From contig NZ_BOOR01000045.1 in assembly GCF_016863335.1 (NCBI RefSeq), positions 35,925 to 99,924 of the forward strand: DNA of 64,000 bases, read 5' to 3'. Position 1 is the stretch's first letter, and each line of letters starts with the position of its first letter. Below the pieces are notes generated by a model, which did no database searches, was not told the origin of the DNA, and saw only the letters and a list, made by a program, of their open reading frames with translations. The stretch is from Planotetraspora thailandica (GTDB lineage: Bacteria > Actinomycetota > Actinomycetes > Streptosporangiales > Streptosporangiaceae). The translations under genes were made by a program, and so were the position numbers. This document shows positions 32,321-40,418 of this stretch, one piece after another.

Positions 32321-32491
32321 GTGATCATGCAGAAGTTCGCCTGCAGGCCGTGTGACCAGCCCAAGCACTTGCCGTGATCATGCAGAAGTTCGCCTGCAGG
32401 CCGTGTGACCAGCCCAAGCGCCTGTCGTGATCATGCAGAAGTTCGGTGGTATGCCCCTTGACCAGTGTGTACGCATTTCGTGATCATGCAG
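32321..32491 (+). repeat. 53-bp repeat array B
   Basis: Three full units start at 32321, 32374 and 32427 and a truncated core starts at 32480, an exact 53-bp period. Units 1 and 2 are nearly identical (recent copies); unit 3 has diverged outside the core GTGATCATGCAGAAGTTCG. All units keep TGACC in the middle. Each carries a 16-codon frame: MQKFACRPCDQPKHLP, MQKFACRPCDQPKRLS and MQKFGGMPLDQCVRIS, with each TGA 2 nt before the ATG of the next. The fourth core starts a longer frame. The array begins 35 bp after the DeoR stop, same strand. Confidence 0.95.
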
Positions 32492-32689
32492 ATCCGTATC
32501 CGGCTCCAGGGAGGCCGGCATGACCGGTTCGGGCCTGAGCGGCACCGGCGGTCGTATGCGGCCGTGTGTGCCGAATGCGCCGGCGACCACAGCCGCCCCG
32601 CGGTCGCCGGCTGTGGTCGCCGTCCATTGACACACTCTGACGAATACGCTTATTTGATCAAGTGTCCCAAATGCGGGTTGAGTCGGTGA
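32486..32689 (+). CDS. Possible 67-residue CxxC protein starting inside the last repeat core
   Basis: The ATG lies in the terminal core of array B (TGATCATGCAG). The frame encodes 67 residues, MQIRIRLQGGRHDRFG at the start and YLIKCPKCGLSR at the end. Cysteines are arranged as C28-x2-C31, C43 and C60-x2-C63, a zinc-ribbon-like pattern. Its TGA overlaps the GTG of the GNAT gene (GTGA at 32686-32689), the arrangement of a translated pair. There is no clear ribosome site in front. I do not recognise a family; it could be a real small zinc protein or a chance frame. Confidence 0.45.
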   Translation: MQIRIRLQGGRHDRFGPERHRRSYAAVCAECAGDHSRPAVAGCGRRPLTHSDEYAYLIKCPKCGLSR

Positions 32690-33102
32690 AGAGCGAAACG
32701 TCGATCGAGGATTGGCGGCACGTCCACAATGTGATCGTCCCGCCGGCCGCGCTGACCCTCGACGAGGTGCGCGAACGCGTCCGGCGAAATCGGCTGGAGG
32801 TGGCCTATCTCGGGGACGTCGTCGTCGGCTGCACAACTGTGCGGCCCCCGGAGGGGGACGCCGACACGGTCACCCTGATCGTCCGCGTGTTGCCCGAGCA
32901 CCGGCGGCGCGGATTCGGGACCGCGCTCTTTTCCCGGGCGTTGAAACAGGCGTGGACGCTCGGTGCGGGCCGGATCGAGACCGTCATCTGGGGGTCGAAC
33001 CTGGACGGGCTGCATTTCGCGCGCACGAACGGGTTCGTCGAGGAATCGAGCTACCTCCCGCCAGGTGAGCAGGTTCCGTTCCTGACCTGGCGGCTGGCGT
33101 GA
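32686..33102 (+). CDS. GNAT family N-acetyltransferase
   Basis: A 138-residue GNAT domain. The acetyl-CoA-binding motif is VRVLPEHRRRGFGTALFSRALKQAW (R-x2-G-x-G/A type), with EVAYLGDVVVGCTTVRPP before it and the C-terminal GRIETVIWGSNLDGLHFARTNGFVEE. It transfers an acetyl group to an unknown amine. I place the start at the GTG at 32686 because it overlaps the stop of the small CxxC frame; an ATG at 32671 and a GTG at 32662 are alternatives. It stands at the end of the array-B chain. Confidence 0.85.
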   Translation: MKSETSIEDWRHVHNVIVPPAALTLDEVRERVRRNRLEVAYLGDVVVGCTTVRPPEGDADTVTLIVRVLPEHRRRGFGTALFSRALKQAWTLGAGRIETVIWGSNLDGLHFARTNGFVEESSYLPPGEQVPFLTWRLA

Positions 33103-33142
33103 CCGGAACGCCGCGAACCATCGGGCCGATCGGCGGATCCGG

Positions 33143-34177
33143 TCAGGCGCTCTGAGGCAGGATGATCACCTTGCCGGTGAATCCCCCTGCCTCGGCGTAA
33201 CGCAGGGCGGCCGCCGCGTCGGCCAGGGGAAACGTGCGGGCTACCTGGGCGGTGATGTCGCCCGAGGCCAGCAGCGCGAAGACCTGTTCGAGGTCGGCGC
33301 GCAGCTCCGCCCGGTAGCGGTCGAGACGGCGGGCCCTGCCGGCCCACAGGTTGAAGAACGACGCACCGCGCCCGTTGGGCAGCAGGTTCCAGATCCACAG
33401 CCGGGCCACCAGCTTGAGCACCGTCACGAACCCGTTGCCCGGCCGGTCGCGCGTCGAGGCGCTGCCGTACGAGACGAGCGTCCCGCCGCGCGCGAGCATG
33501 TGCCAGGAATCGGTGATGCCCGGGCCGCCGACGTGGTCGAAGACGGCCGCCACGCCGTCCGGGGCGAGCTCGCGTACGCGGGCGGGCACGTCGTCGTGAT
33601 AGTCGACCGGGATCGCCCCGAGCTCGCGAATCCGGTCGTGGCTGCGCGGGGAGGCCGTCCCGATCACCCGGATCCCGGCGTGCCGGGCCAGCTGCACGAG
33701 TGTGGACCCCACCCCGCCGCTCGCCCCGAGCACGACGATCGTGTCTCCCGCCCGTACGCGTGCCGAGCGGAACAGCATGCGCCACGCGGTCACCCCGTTG
33801 ACCACGACCGTCTCGGCCGCGGCGGCGTCCACCCCGTCGGGCACGGGCACCAGGTCGGCCACGTCGAGGATGACGCGGTCGGCCCACCCGCCGATCTTCG
33901 TCAGCGCCGCCACTCGCCGCCCCACCTGGACGGGAGATCCCGCGGCGTCCCCGCCGAGCGCCTCCACGACGCCGACCAGGTCGTATCCGGGTACGAACGG
34001 GAACGCGGGCTGGTCGTAGTACTTGCCCCGGCGCATCTGCTGCTCGGCGAACGAGACGCCGCTCGCCTCCACCCTGACCAGCGCCTGACCAGGCCCCGGA
34101 TCGGGGAGCTCCCTCGTGTGCAGCCGGAGCGTTTCCGGCTCGCCGACCGCGGCCAGCACCACTTCCGTCGCCAACAT
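33143..34177 (-). CDS. Zinc-independent quinone oxidoreductase-like MDR protein
   Basis: A 344-residue medium-chain dehydrogenase/reductase. It has the N-terminal GroES-like domain (GQALVRVEASGVSFAEQQMRRGKYYDQPAFPFVPGYDLVGVVEALG) and the NADP-binding AGDTIVVLGASGGVGSTLVQLARHAGIRVIGTAS. The cysteine cluster of structural-zinc alcohol dehydrogenases is missing, so it belongs to the QOR/zeta-crystallin side. The usual role is NADPH-dependent reduction of quinones or enones. It is divergent from a TetR regulator with an operator in the gap, suggesting induction by electrophiles or other small molecules. Confidence 0.88.
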   Translation of the reverse strand: MLATEVVLAAVGEPETLRLHTRELPDPGPGQALVRVEASGVSFAEQQMRRGKYYDQPAFPFVPGYDLVGVVEALGGDAAGSPVQVGRRVAALTKIGGWADRVILDVADLVPVPDGVDAAAAETVVVNGVTAWRMLFRSARVRAGDTIVVLGASGGVGSTLVQLARHAGIRVIGTASPRSHDRIRELGAIPVDYHDDVPARVRELAPDGVAAVFDHVGGPGITDSWHMLARGGTLVSYGSASTRDRPGNGFVTVLKLVARLWIWNLLPNGRGASFFNLWAGRARRLDRYRAELRADLEQVFALLASGDITAQVARTFPLADAAAALRYAEAGGFTGKVIILPQSA

Positions 34178-34210
34178 GCGCCGCCTCCTTCGTTATAGCC
34201 TCTCGAATAA

Positions 34211-34244
34211 GTTAGAGCATATAACTAGTAGAGTACGCTCTAAC
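34211..34244. promoter_or_regulatory. Inverted-repeat operator between the MDR gene and its TetR regulator
   Basis: GTTAGAGC (34211-34218) is matched by GCTCTAAC (34237-34244), and inside this lies TAGAG-TACG-CTCTA (34229-34242). The AT-rich segment is where both divergent promoters would be. It is probably bound by the TetR-type protein at 34268. Confidence 0.7.
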
Positions 34245-34267
34245 GCAACGAAGAGAAAGGGGCCTCG

Positions 34268-34894
34268 ATGGAGGAGCGGCGGCAGGCCGCGGGCTCAGGA
34301 CTGCGCGGCCGGTACCGGGCGCAGGTCCGGGACGAGATCAAGCAGGTGGCCCTGAATCAGCTGGCCGAGGGCGGCCCGCAGGCGCTGTCGCTCAACGCCG
34401 TGGCCAAGACCCTCGGCGTGTCAGGGCCGGCGCTGTACCGCTACTTCGGCAGTCGCGACAGTCTGCTGACCGACCTCGTCGTGGACGCCTACCACGATCT
34501 CGCGGCGGCGCTCGAGGCCGCCGTCGCCAAGGAGGAGGCCGGTCCCGCGGAGCGACTGCTTGCGCTCGGGTACGCCTATCGCGCCTGGGCCGTGGGGGAG
34601 CCCCACCGCTACCGGCTGCTGTTCCGGGCTCCGCTGCACGGATATGACGCGCACAGCGACCCGCTGGTGCAGGCGTCCCGGCTCGCGATGGGCGTCGCGG
34701 TCGACGTGCTCACCGGCCTCGGCGACTCCGGCGAGTCCCCGGCGTCGACGGCGACGCGCGCGACGACGTTGTGGGCGCGGCTGCACGGCCTGGTCAGCCT
34801 GGAGATCGAGGGCAACTTCGCGTCCATGGGCCTGGACCCCACACCGCTGTACGACGCGGAGATCGGCGCCCTCATCGAGGAGGGCCGGAGATAG
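34268..34894 (+). CDS. TetR family transcriptional regulator
   Basis: A 208-residue repressor. The helix-turn-helix is RDEIKQVALNQLAEGGPQALSLNAVAKTLGVSGPALYRYFGSRDSLLTDLVVDAY. The C-terminal domain (RLLALGYAYRAWAVGEPHRYRLLFRAPLHGYDAHSDPLVQASRLAM) fits the WHG-type TetR C-terminal family. It lies opposite the quinone oxidoreductase-like gene and probably represses it and itself through the palindrome in the 90-bp gap. Confidence 0.9.
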   Translation: MEERRQAAGSGLRGRYRAQVRDEIKQVALNQLAEGGPQALSLNAVAKTLGVSGPALYRYFGSRDSLLTDLVVDAYHDLAAALEAAVAKEEAGPAERLLALGYAYRAWAVGEPHRYRLLFRAPLHGYDAHSDPLVQASRLAMGVAVDVLTGLGDSGESPASTATRATTLWARLHGLVSLEIEGNFASMGLDPTPLYDAEIGALIEEGRR

Positions 34895-34906
34895 ACCTCC
34901 GTACGG

Positions 34907-35251
34907 CTATCGCCCCGCCTCGTGCGCGTCGACGAGGCTTTTGGGCGCGGTCAGGCACCATGCTTCGGTGACGAGCTCGAACAGCTCCTCCCGGTCGATC
35001 CTCGCCAGATGCACGACGACCCAGCCGAACCGGCCCGCCGTGAACTGCACCTCGAACACCTCGGGGCGCTCTGCCACCAGCGCCATCTGCTCTTCGATGG
35101 TCGCCTTGAGCCCCACGGTCTCCGTGCGGTCCCACAGGTAGCCGAACCCCTTGCCGCGGACCTTCAGCGCGATCCAGCTGTCGCTGGGGCTCTGCTCGAC
35201 CTCCGGCAGCTCGCCCAGCATCTCGATGAACTCGTCGACGGTCACACCCAT
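34907..35251 (-). CDS. MmcQ/YjbR family protein
   Basis: A 114-residue MmcQ/YjbR-like protein: VDEFIEMLGELPEVEQSPSDSWIALKVRGKGFGYLWDRTETVGLKATIEEQMALVAERPEVFEVQFTAGRFGWVVVHLARIDREELFELVTEAWCLTAPKSLV. The fold resembles DNA-binding CyaY-like domains, and members are often called DNA-binding, but function is not established. It converges on the TetR gene and lies behind array C and gnd on the same strand. Confidence 0.85.
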   Translation of the reverse strand: MGVTVDEFIEMLGELPEVEQSPSDSWIALKVRGKGFGYLWDRTETVGLKATIEEQMALVAERPEVFEVQFTAGRFGWVVVHLARIDREELFELVTEAWCLTAPKSLVDAHEAGR

Positions 35252-35301
35252 GGCACAGGTCTATCAGCCGCCGCCGACAATTCTTCAGGACCGCGCGAAT
35301 G

Positions 35302-35418
35302 TGCATGATCACGAGACGCGTTCGGGCAGGTCAGAGTTGCTCTCGCCGAACTTCTGCATGATCACGATTGGTGTCTGGGCAGGTCAGGGCGGGTCTCGCC
35401 GAACTTCTGCATGATCAC
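35302..35418 (-). repeat. 53-bp repeat array C
   Basis: On the minus strand, full units start at 35418 and 35365 and a truncated core starts at 35312: exactly 53 bp apart again. The core is GTGATCATGCAGAAGTTCG, followed by a GCGAGA stretch and TGACCTGCCC in both units. The 16-codon frames read MQKFGETRPDLPRHQS (35412-35362) and MQKFGESNSDLPERVS (35359-35309). The array begins 15 bp after the gnd stop, on the same strand. An in-frame ATG overlapping that stop (ATGA) would extend the first frame by 8 codons, with AGAGGA just behind it. Confidence 0.95.
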
Positions 35419-35432
35419 ACCCACTTTTCCTC

Positions 35433-36461
35433 TCATGGCTTTTCGGCGTGGCCGCCGAATTCGCTGCGCATCGCGGACAGGGCGGCATCCGTGAAGCGGC
35501 CGAGCCCGCGTGACTCGAACCGTTCGATGAGGGCCGCAGAGATGACCGGAGCGGGCACACCCTCGTCGATCGCGGCGTCCACCGTCCAGCGGCCCTCGCC
35601 CGAGTCGGAGACGCGCCCCTCGAAGCCGTCGAGCTGGGGAGATCGCGCGAGCGCGTCCGCCAGCAGGTCGACGAGCCATGACGAGACGACCGAGCCGCGG
35701 CGCCAGACCTCCGCCACCTCGGCGACGTCGATGTCGTACTGGTAGGCCTCGGGATCGCGCAGCGGCGCCGTCTCGGCGTCGATCTCACGGCCCTCCTTGC
35801 CGACGTCGGCATGGCGGATGATCGACAACCCCTCGGCGATCGCGCCCATCATGCCGTACTCGACGCCGTTGTGGACCATCTTCACGAAGTGCCCAGCGCC
35901 GCTGGGACCGCAGTGGAGGTACCCCTCCTGCGCCGTGCCGTCCGCCCGTGCCCTGCTCGGCGTGGGCTCGACGTCACCTGTTCCCGGCGCGATCGTACGG
36001 AAGATCGGGTCGAGCCGCTCCACCGCGGACTCCTCCCCGCCGATCATGAGGCAGTACCCGCGGTCGAGACCCCAGACGCCGCCCGACGTGCCGCAGTCCA
36101 CGTAGTGGATTCCCCGCGCGGCGAGCCGTTTGGCCCTCACGATGTCGTCGCGGTAGTAGGAGTTGCCGCCGTCGATGACGACGTCGTCCTCGCCGATCAG
36201 CTCCGCGAGGTTGCCGAGCATCGGCTCCACGACGGCCGCGGGCAGCATGAGCCAGATCGCCCGCGGCCGTTCCAGTGCCGCCGTGAACTCTTCCAGGGAG
36301 GCCGCTCCCGTCGCGCCCTCGTCCGCGAGCTCGCGGACGGCCGCCTCGTTCACGTCATAGACGACGCAGCGGTGGCCGTCGCGCATGAGCCGGCGGACGA
36401 GGTTGGCACCCATCCGCCCCAGCCCGATCATGCCGAGCTGCATGGGCCTGTCGGTCGCCAT
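35433..36461 (-). CDS. gnd: 6-phosphogluconate dehydrogenase, decarboxylating
   Basis: A 342-residue enzyme of the shorter class often linked to NAD rather than NADP. It has the Rossmann start MQLGMIGLGRMGANLVRRLMRDGHRCVVYDVN, DGGNSYYRDDIVRAKRLAARGIHYVDCGTSGGVWGL and the active-site GHFVKMVHNGVEYGMMGAIAEGLSII (Lys/His/Asn). It oxidises 6-phosphogluconate to ribulose 5-phosphate and CO2 in the oxidative pentose-phosphate pathway. It is the last gene of the zwf-tkt-pgi-gnd row. A small hairpin separates it from pgi, and array C follows its stop. Confidence 0.93.
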   Translation of the reverse strand: MATDRPMQLGMIGLGRMGANLVRRLMRDGHRCVVYDVNEAAVRELADEGATGAASLEEFTAALERPRAIWLMLPAAVVEPMLGNLAELIGEDDVVIDGGNSYYRDDIVRAKRLAARGIHYVDCGTSGGVWGLDRGYCLMIGGEESAVERLDPIFRTIAPGTGDVEPTPSRARADGTAQEGYLHCGPSGAGHFVKMVHNGVEYGMMGAIAEGLSIIRHADVGKEGREIDAETAPLRDPEAYQYDIDVAEVAEVWRRGSVVSSWLVDLLADALARSPQLDGFEGRVSDSGEGRWTVDAAIDEGVPAPVISAALIERFESRGLGRFTDAALSAMRSEFGGHAEKP

Positions 36462-36492
36462 CGCTCCTCCCGTTCCGCTCGGGTCTGCGCCC

Positions 36493-36508
36493 GAGCCCAG
36501 GCGGGCTC
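36493..36508 (-). terminator. Small hairpin between pgi and gnd
   Basis: GAGCCC-AGGC-GGGCTC, perfect 6-bp arms, touching the pgi stop. It may be an attenuator or mRNA-stabilising hairpin rather than a full terminator. Confidence 0.4.
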
Positions 36509-38133
36509 TACTTGAGCCTTCGATAACGGCGGATCAGCGCGTTGGTCGAGGAGTCGTGCGTGAGTTCGGGCTCCTCAGCGCTCTCCAGCTCGGGGGCGAT
36601 CTGCCCCGCGAGCACCTTGCCGAGCTCCACGCCCCACTGGTCGAAGGAGTCGATGCCCCAGATCGTCCCCTGGACGAAGACGATGTGCTCGTAGAGCGCG
36701 ACGAGCGCTCCGAGCAGTTGCGGGGTGAGCCGCTCGGCGAGCAGCACGTTCGTGGGCCGGTTGCCCGTCATGACGCGGTGCGGCACGACCTCGGAGGCGG
36801 TGCCCTCGGCCCTGACCTCGTCCTCGGTCTTGCCGAAGGCGAGCGCCTGCGCCTGCGCGAACACGTTGGCCATCAGCAGGTCGTGGTGGTCGCGCAGCGG
36901 GTTGAGGCTCTTGCCGAAACCGATGAGATCGACCGGGATCAGCCGCGTCCCCTGGTGGAGGAGCTGGTAGAAGCTGTGCTGGCCGTTCGTCCCGGGCTCG
37001 CCCCAGTAGACGGGGGCGGTGTCGTAGTCGACCGCCTCGCCGTCGGCGGTGACGTGCTTGCCGTTCGACTCCATCGTCAGCTGCTGCAGGTAGGCGGGGA
37101 AACGCTTCAGATACTGCTCGTACGGCATGACGCCGATGCTCTGCACCCCGAAGAAGTTCACGTACCAGACGGAGAGCAGCCCCATGATCACCGGGAGGTT
37201 GGCCTCCAGCGGTGCGGTGCGGAAGTGCTCGTCCATCTCGTGGAAGCCCGCCAGCATCTCGGCGAAGTGCTCCGGCCCGATGGCGATCATCGTGGAGAGC
37301 CCGATGGCCGAGTCCATCGAGTAGCGCCCGCCGACCCAGTCCCAGAAGCCGAACATGTTGGCCGTGTCGATGCCGAAGGCGGCGACCCGCTCGGCGTTGG
37401 TCGAGACCGCGACGAAGTGACGGGCGACCGCCTCCTCGCTGCCGAGCTGCCCGACGACCCAGTCACGGGCGGAGTGCGCGTTCGTCAGCGTCTCCAGCGT
37501 GCCGAAGGTCTTGGAGGAGACGACGAAGAGCGTCTCGTCGGCGTACAGGTCGTGCGTCGCCTCGGCGAAGTCGGTCGAGTCGACGTTGGACACGAACCGG
37601 AAGGTCAGGTCGCGCTTGGTGTAGTGGCGCAGCGCCTCGTAGGCCATGACGGGGCCGAGGTCGGAGCCGCCGATGCCGATGTTGACGATGTTCCTGATCG
37701 GCTTGCCGGTGTGGCCCTTCCACTCGCCGGACCGCACGCGCCGGGCGAAGTCGGCCATCCGGTCCAGCACCTCGTGCACGTCGGCGACGACGTCGGCGCC
37801 GCCGACCACGAGGGAGGAGCCCTTCGGCTGACGCAACGCCACGTGGAGAACCGACCTGCCCTCGGAGGTGTTGATCGGCTCGCCGCGGAACATCATGTCC
37901 CTGCGCTGCTCCAGCTCCGATTCGCGCGCCAGGTCGTTCAGCAGGCGCAGCGTCTCGCCGGTCACGCGGTTCTTCGAATAGTCGAGGTACAGTCCGGCCG
38001 CCTCGGCGGTCAGGCGCTCGCCTCTGCCGGGGTCCTCCGCGAACAGCTCACGCAAGTGGCGACCGCCGATCTCGGCGTGATGCCGCTCGAGTGCCTTCCA
38101 GGAGGCGCGGTCGCGGAGCGGGATGGTCGGCAT
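36508..38133 (-). CDS. pgi: Glucose-6-phosphate isomerase
   Basis: A 541-residue Pgi. Both signature regions are present: [22 protein letters not shown] with [19 protein letters not shown], and the C-terminal [39 protein letters not shown] and the catalytic region [18 protein letters not shown] are also intact. It interconverts glucose 6-phosphate and fructose 6-phosphate in the cytoplasm. GGAGGAAA precedes the ATG. It lies between tkt and gnd, so it can return fructose 6-phosphate from the non-oxidative branch to glucose 6-phosphate for another oxidative turn. Confidence 0.96.
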   Translation of the reverse strand: MPTIPLRDRASWKALERHHAEIGGRHLRELFAEDPGRGERLTAEAAGLYLDYSKNRVTGETLRLLNDLARESELEQRRDMMFRGEPINTSEGRSVLHVALRQPKGSSLVVGGADVVADVHEVLDRMADFARRVRSGEWKGHTGKPIRNIVNIGIGGSDLGPVMAYEALRHYTKRDLTFRFVSNVDSTDFAEATHDLYADETLFVVSSKTFGTLETLTNAHSARDWVVGQLGSEEAVARHFVAVSTNAERVAAFGIDTANMFGFWDWVGGRYSMDSAIGLSTMIAIGPEHFAEMLAGFHEMDEHFRTAPLEANLPVIMGLLSVWYVNFFGVQSIGVMPYEQYLKRFPAYLQQLTMESNGKHVTADGEAVDYDTAPVYWGEPGTNGQHSFYQLLHQGTRLIPVDLIGFGKSLNPLRDHHDLLMANVFAQAQALAFGKTEDEVRAEGTASEVVPHRVMTGNRPTNVLLAERLTPQLLGALVALYEHIVFVQGTIWGIDSFDQWGVELGKVLAGQIAPELESAEEPELTHDSSTNALIRRYRRLK

Positions 38134-38235
38134 CGGTGTTTCCTCCGGTCAATGGCGAAACGGTTCACATGTGCTCAGGATGCAATCCTTCCCCATGCGC
38201 CCCGTGTGCCGTTCACGCGGGATGCCCGTCACGTC

Positions 38236-40293
38236 TCACTCCTCGCGTTCGGCGGCGACGAGCTCCCTGGCGAGCCCCGCCACACGCTCGGGAGTGAAGC
38301 CGAATTTCGTGAGGAGCTGTTTGAGCGGGGCCGACGCCCCGAAGGTGTGCATCCCGACGACGACGCCCCTGTCGCCGACGAAGCGGTCCCATCCGAGCGT
38401 GGAGGCCTGCTCGATCGCCACCCTGGCCCGCACGTGCGGTGGGAGCACCATCTCGCGGTACTCCAGAGGCTGGCGGTCGAACAACTCCCAGCAGGGCATG
38501 CTGACCACGCGGGCGCCGATGCCCTCGTCGGCCAGCCGTTCCCGGGCCGACAGCGCGATGCCCACTTCGGAGCCGGTGGCGAGCAGCAGCACGTCGGGCT
38601 CTCCCGAGGGCGCCTCCGCCAGCACGTAGGCCCCCTTCGCGACACCGGCGGCTGAGCCGTACCGGGACCGGTCGAGCGTGGGCAGAGGCTGCCTGGACAG
38701 CACGAGCGCCGCGGGCTCCCTGCGCAGCGGGGCCACGGCCCGCCACGCCTCGACGACCTCGTTGGCGTCGGCGGGCCGGAAGACCAGCAGGCCCGGCGTC
38801 GCGCGCAGCGAGGCGAGTTGCTCGACCGGCTGGTGCGTCGGCCCGTCCTCGCCGACGCCGATCGAGTCGTGCGTGAAGATGTGCAGCACCGGGATCTCCA
38901 TCAGGGCCGACAACCGGATCGCCCCGCGCGCGTAGTCGGAGAAGATCAGGAACCCCGACCAGAACGGCCGCAGCTTGGTCAGGGCCATGCCGTTCACGGC
39001 CGCGGCGGCGGCGTGCTCCCTGACGCCGAAGTGGAGGTTGCGCCCCGACGGATCGTCGGCCTGGAAGTCGCCCGCCCCCGCGAAGGTCAGCCGTGTCTTG
39101 GTCGAGGGGGACAGGTCGGCCGAGCCGCCGAGCAGCCACGGCACGGCCTGGGCGAGCGCGTTGAGCACCTGGCCGGAGGAGTCGCGGGTGGCGAGCCCCT
39201 TCGGGTCGGGCGGGAAGACGGGCAGCGCGTCCTCCCACCCGTCGGGCAGCTCCCGGCGCTGGATCCGCTCCAGCTCGTCGGCGAGGCCGGGGTAGGCGTC
39301 CCTGTAGGCCTTGAAGCTCAGCTCCCAGTCGGCCCTGTGGTGGGCGCCGCGCTCGCCGATTCCCCTGGCGAAATGCTCGTAGACCTCCGGGGGGACGTGG
39401 AAGCCGACGTCCTCCGGCAGGCCGAAGAAGCGTTTGGCGGCCCTGACCCCGTCGGTGCCGAGCGGCTCGCCGTGGGCCTTCGGGGTGTCCTCGACGGGGG
39501 AGCCGTAGCCGATGTGGCTGTGCACCACCACGAGGGTCGGGCGTTCGTGCTCGGCCCGGAACGTGTGCAGCGCCCGGCCGACCTGGCCGAGGTCGTTGGC
39601 GTCGGCCACGGTCGTGACGTTCCAGCCGTAGGCGAGGAACCGGGCGGCGACGTCCTCGGTGAAGGTGATGCCGGTGCGGCCCTCGATGGTCACCCGGTTG
39701 GAGTCGTAGATCCAGCACAGGTTGTGCAGGCCCAGATGGCCCGCGAGCGATGCGGCCTCCGACGAGACGCCCTCCATCATGCAGCCGTCGCCGGCCAGCG
39801 CGTACACGTCGAAGTCGAACAGGGGGAAGCCCTCCTTGTTGTACCGGGCGCCCAGCCACCGCCCCGCGATCGCCATGCCGACCGAGGTGGCCACGCCCTG
39901 GCCGAGCGGGCCGGTGGTGGTCTCGACGCCGCTGGTGAGGCGATACTCCGGGTGCCCCGGGCAGTGCGAACCGAGCTGGCGGAAGGTCTTGAGGTCGTCC
40001 AGGGTCACGGCCGGCCGGCCGAGGATCTCGTAGTCGGGGTCGACGGCGCGCACGCCGCTCAGGTGCATCAGCGACCACAGCAGAGCCGAGGCGTGTCCCT
40101 CGGACAGCACAAAACGATCACGGCCCGGCCAGATCGGATCGGCCGGGTCGAATCTCAGGAAACGCTGCCACAACGTGTACGCCACGGGCGCGATGCTGAG
40201 CGGGGTGCCGGGATGGCCGGAGTTGGCGGCCTGGACCGCGTCCATGCACAACCCGCGGATGGTGTTGATGGACAGCGTGTCGATATCGGTCAT
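38236..40293 (-). CDS. tkt: Transketolase
   Basis: A 685-residue transketolase starting MTDIDTLSINTIRGLCMDAVQAANSGHPGTPLSIAP at the ATG at 40293, behind GGGGAG; the frame is open 22 codons further up. The thiamine-diphosphate motif is AGDGCMMEGVSSEAASLAGHLGLHNLCWIYDSN. The pyrimidine domain (HDSIGVGEDGPTHQPVEQLASLRATPGLLVFRPADANEV) and C-terminal domain are complete. It moves two-carbon units between sugar phosphates using ThDP and Mg2+. It follows zwf by 125 bp, enough for a second promoter. Confidence 0.96.
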   Translation of the reverse strand: MTDIDTLSINTIRGLCMDAVQAANSGHPGTPLSIAPVAYTLWQRFLRFDPADPIWPGRDRFVLSEGHASALLWSLMHLSGVRAVDPDYEILGRPAVTLDDLKTFRQLGSHCPGHPEYRLTSGVETTTGPLGQGVATSVGMAIAGRWLGARYNKEGFPLFDFDVYALAGDGCMMEGVSSEAASLAGHLGLHNLCWIYDSNRVTIEGRTGITFTEDVAARFLAYGWNVTTVADANDLGQVGRALHTFRAEHERPTLVVVHSHIGYGSPVEDTPKAHGEPLGTDGVRAAKRFFGLPEDVGFHVPPEVYEHFARGIGERGAHHRADWELSFKAYRDAYPGLADELERIQRRELPDGWEDALPVFPPDPKGLATRDSSGQVLNALAQAVPWLLGGSADLSPSTKTRLTFAGAGDFQADDPSGRNLHFGVREHAAAAAVNGMALTKLRPFWSGFLIFSDYARGAIRLSALMEIPVLHIFTHDSIGVGEDGPTHQPVEQLASLRATPGLLVFRPADANEVVEAWRAVAPLRREPAALVLSRQPLPTLDRSRYGSAAGVAKGAYVLAEAPSGEPDVLLLATGSEVGIALSARERLADEGIGARVVSMPCWELFDRQPLEYREMVLPPHVRARVAIEQASTLGWDRFVGDRGVVVGMHTFGASAPLKQLLTKFGFTPERVAGLARELVAAEREE

Positions 40294-40418
40294 GATCGGC
40301 GTGGCTCCCCTCGATGCCGGGGCCCGGCGACAGACGCTCTCCACCCTGCGCGCACGCAAGGGCCGAAGGCCAGGGCCGAGCGACCGGCGACATCGGGACC
40401 AAAGTCACGTTTGCCCGG

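Noticed and set aside
34872..35312. Gene starting in the truncated core of array C
   Set aside because: The 146-codon frame lies inside the MmcQ/YjbR gene in another phase and has no protein-like pattern.
19980..35418. CRISPR arrays at the three 53-bp repeat loci
   Set aside because: Only 2-3 full units each, a 19-bp core with further conserved bases in the supposed spacers, two almost identical spacers in array B, and no cas genes in the window.
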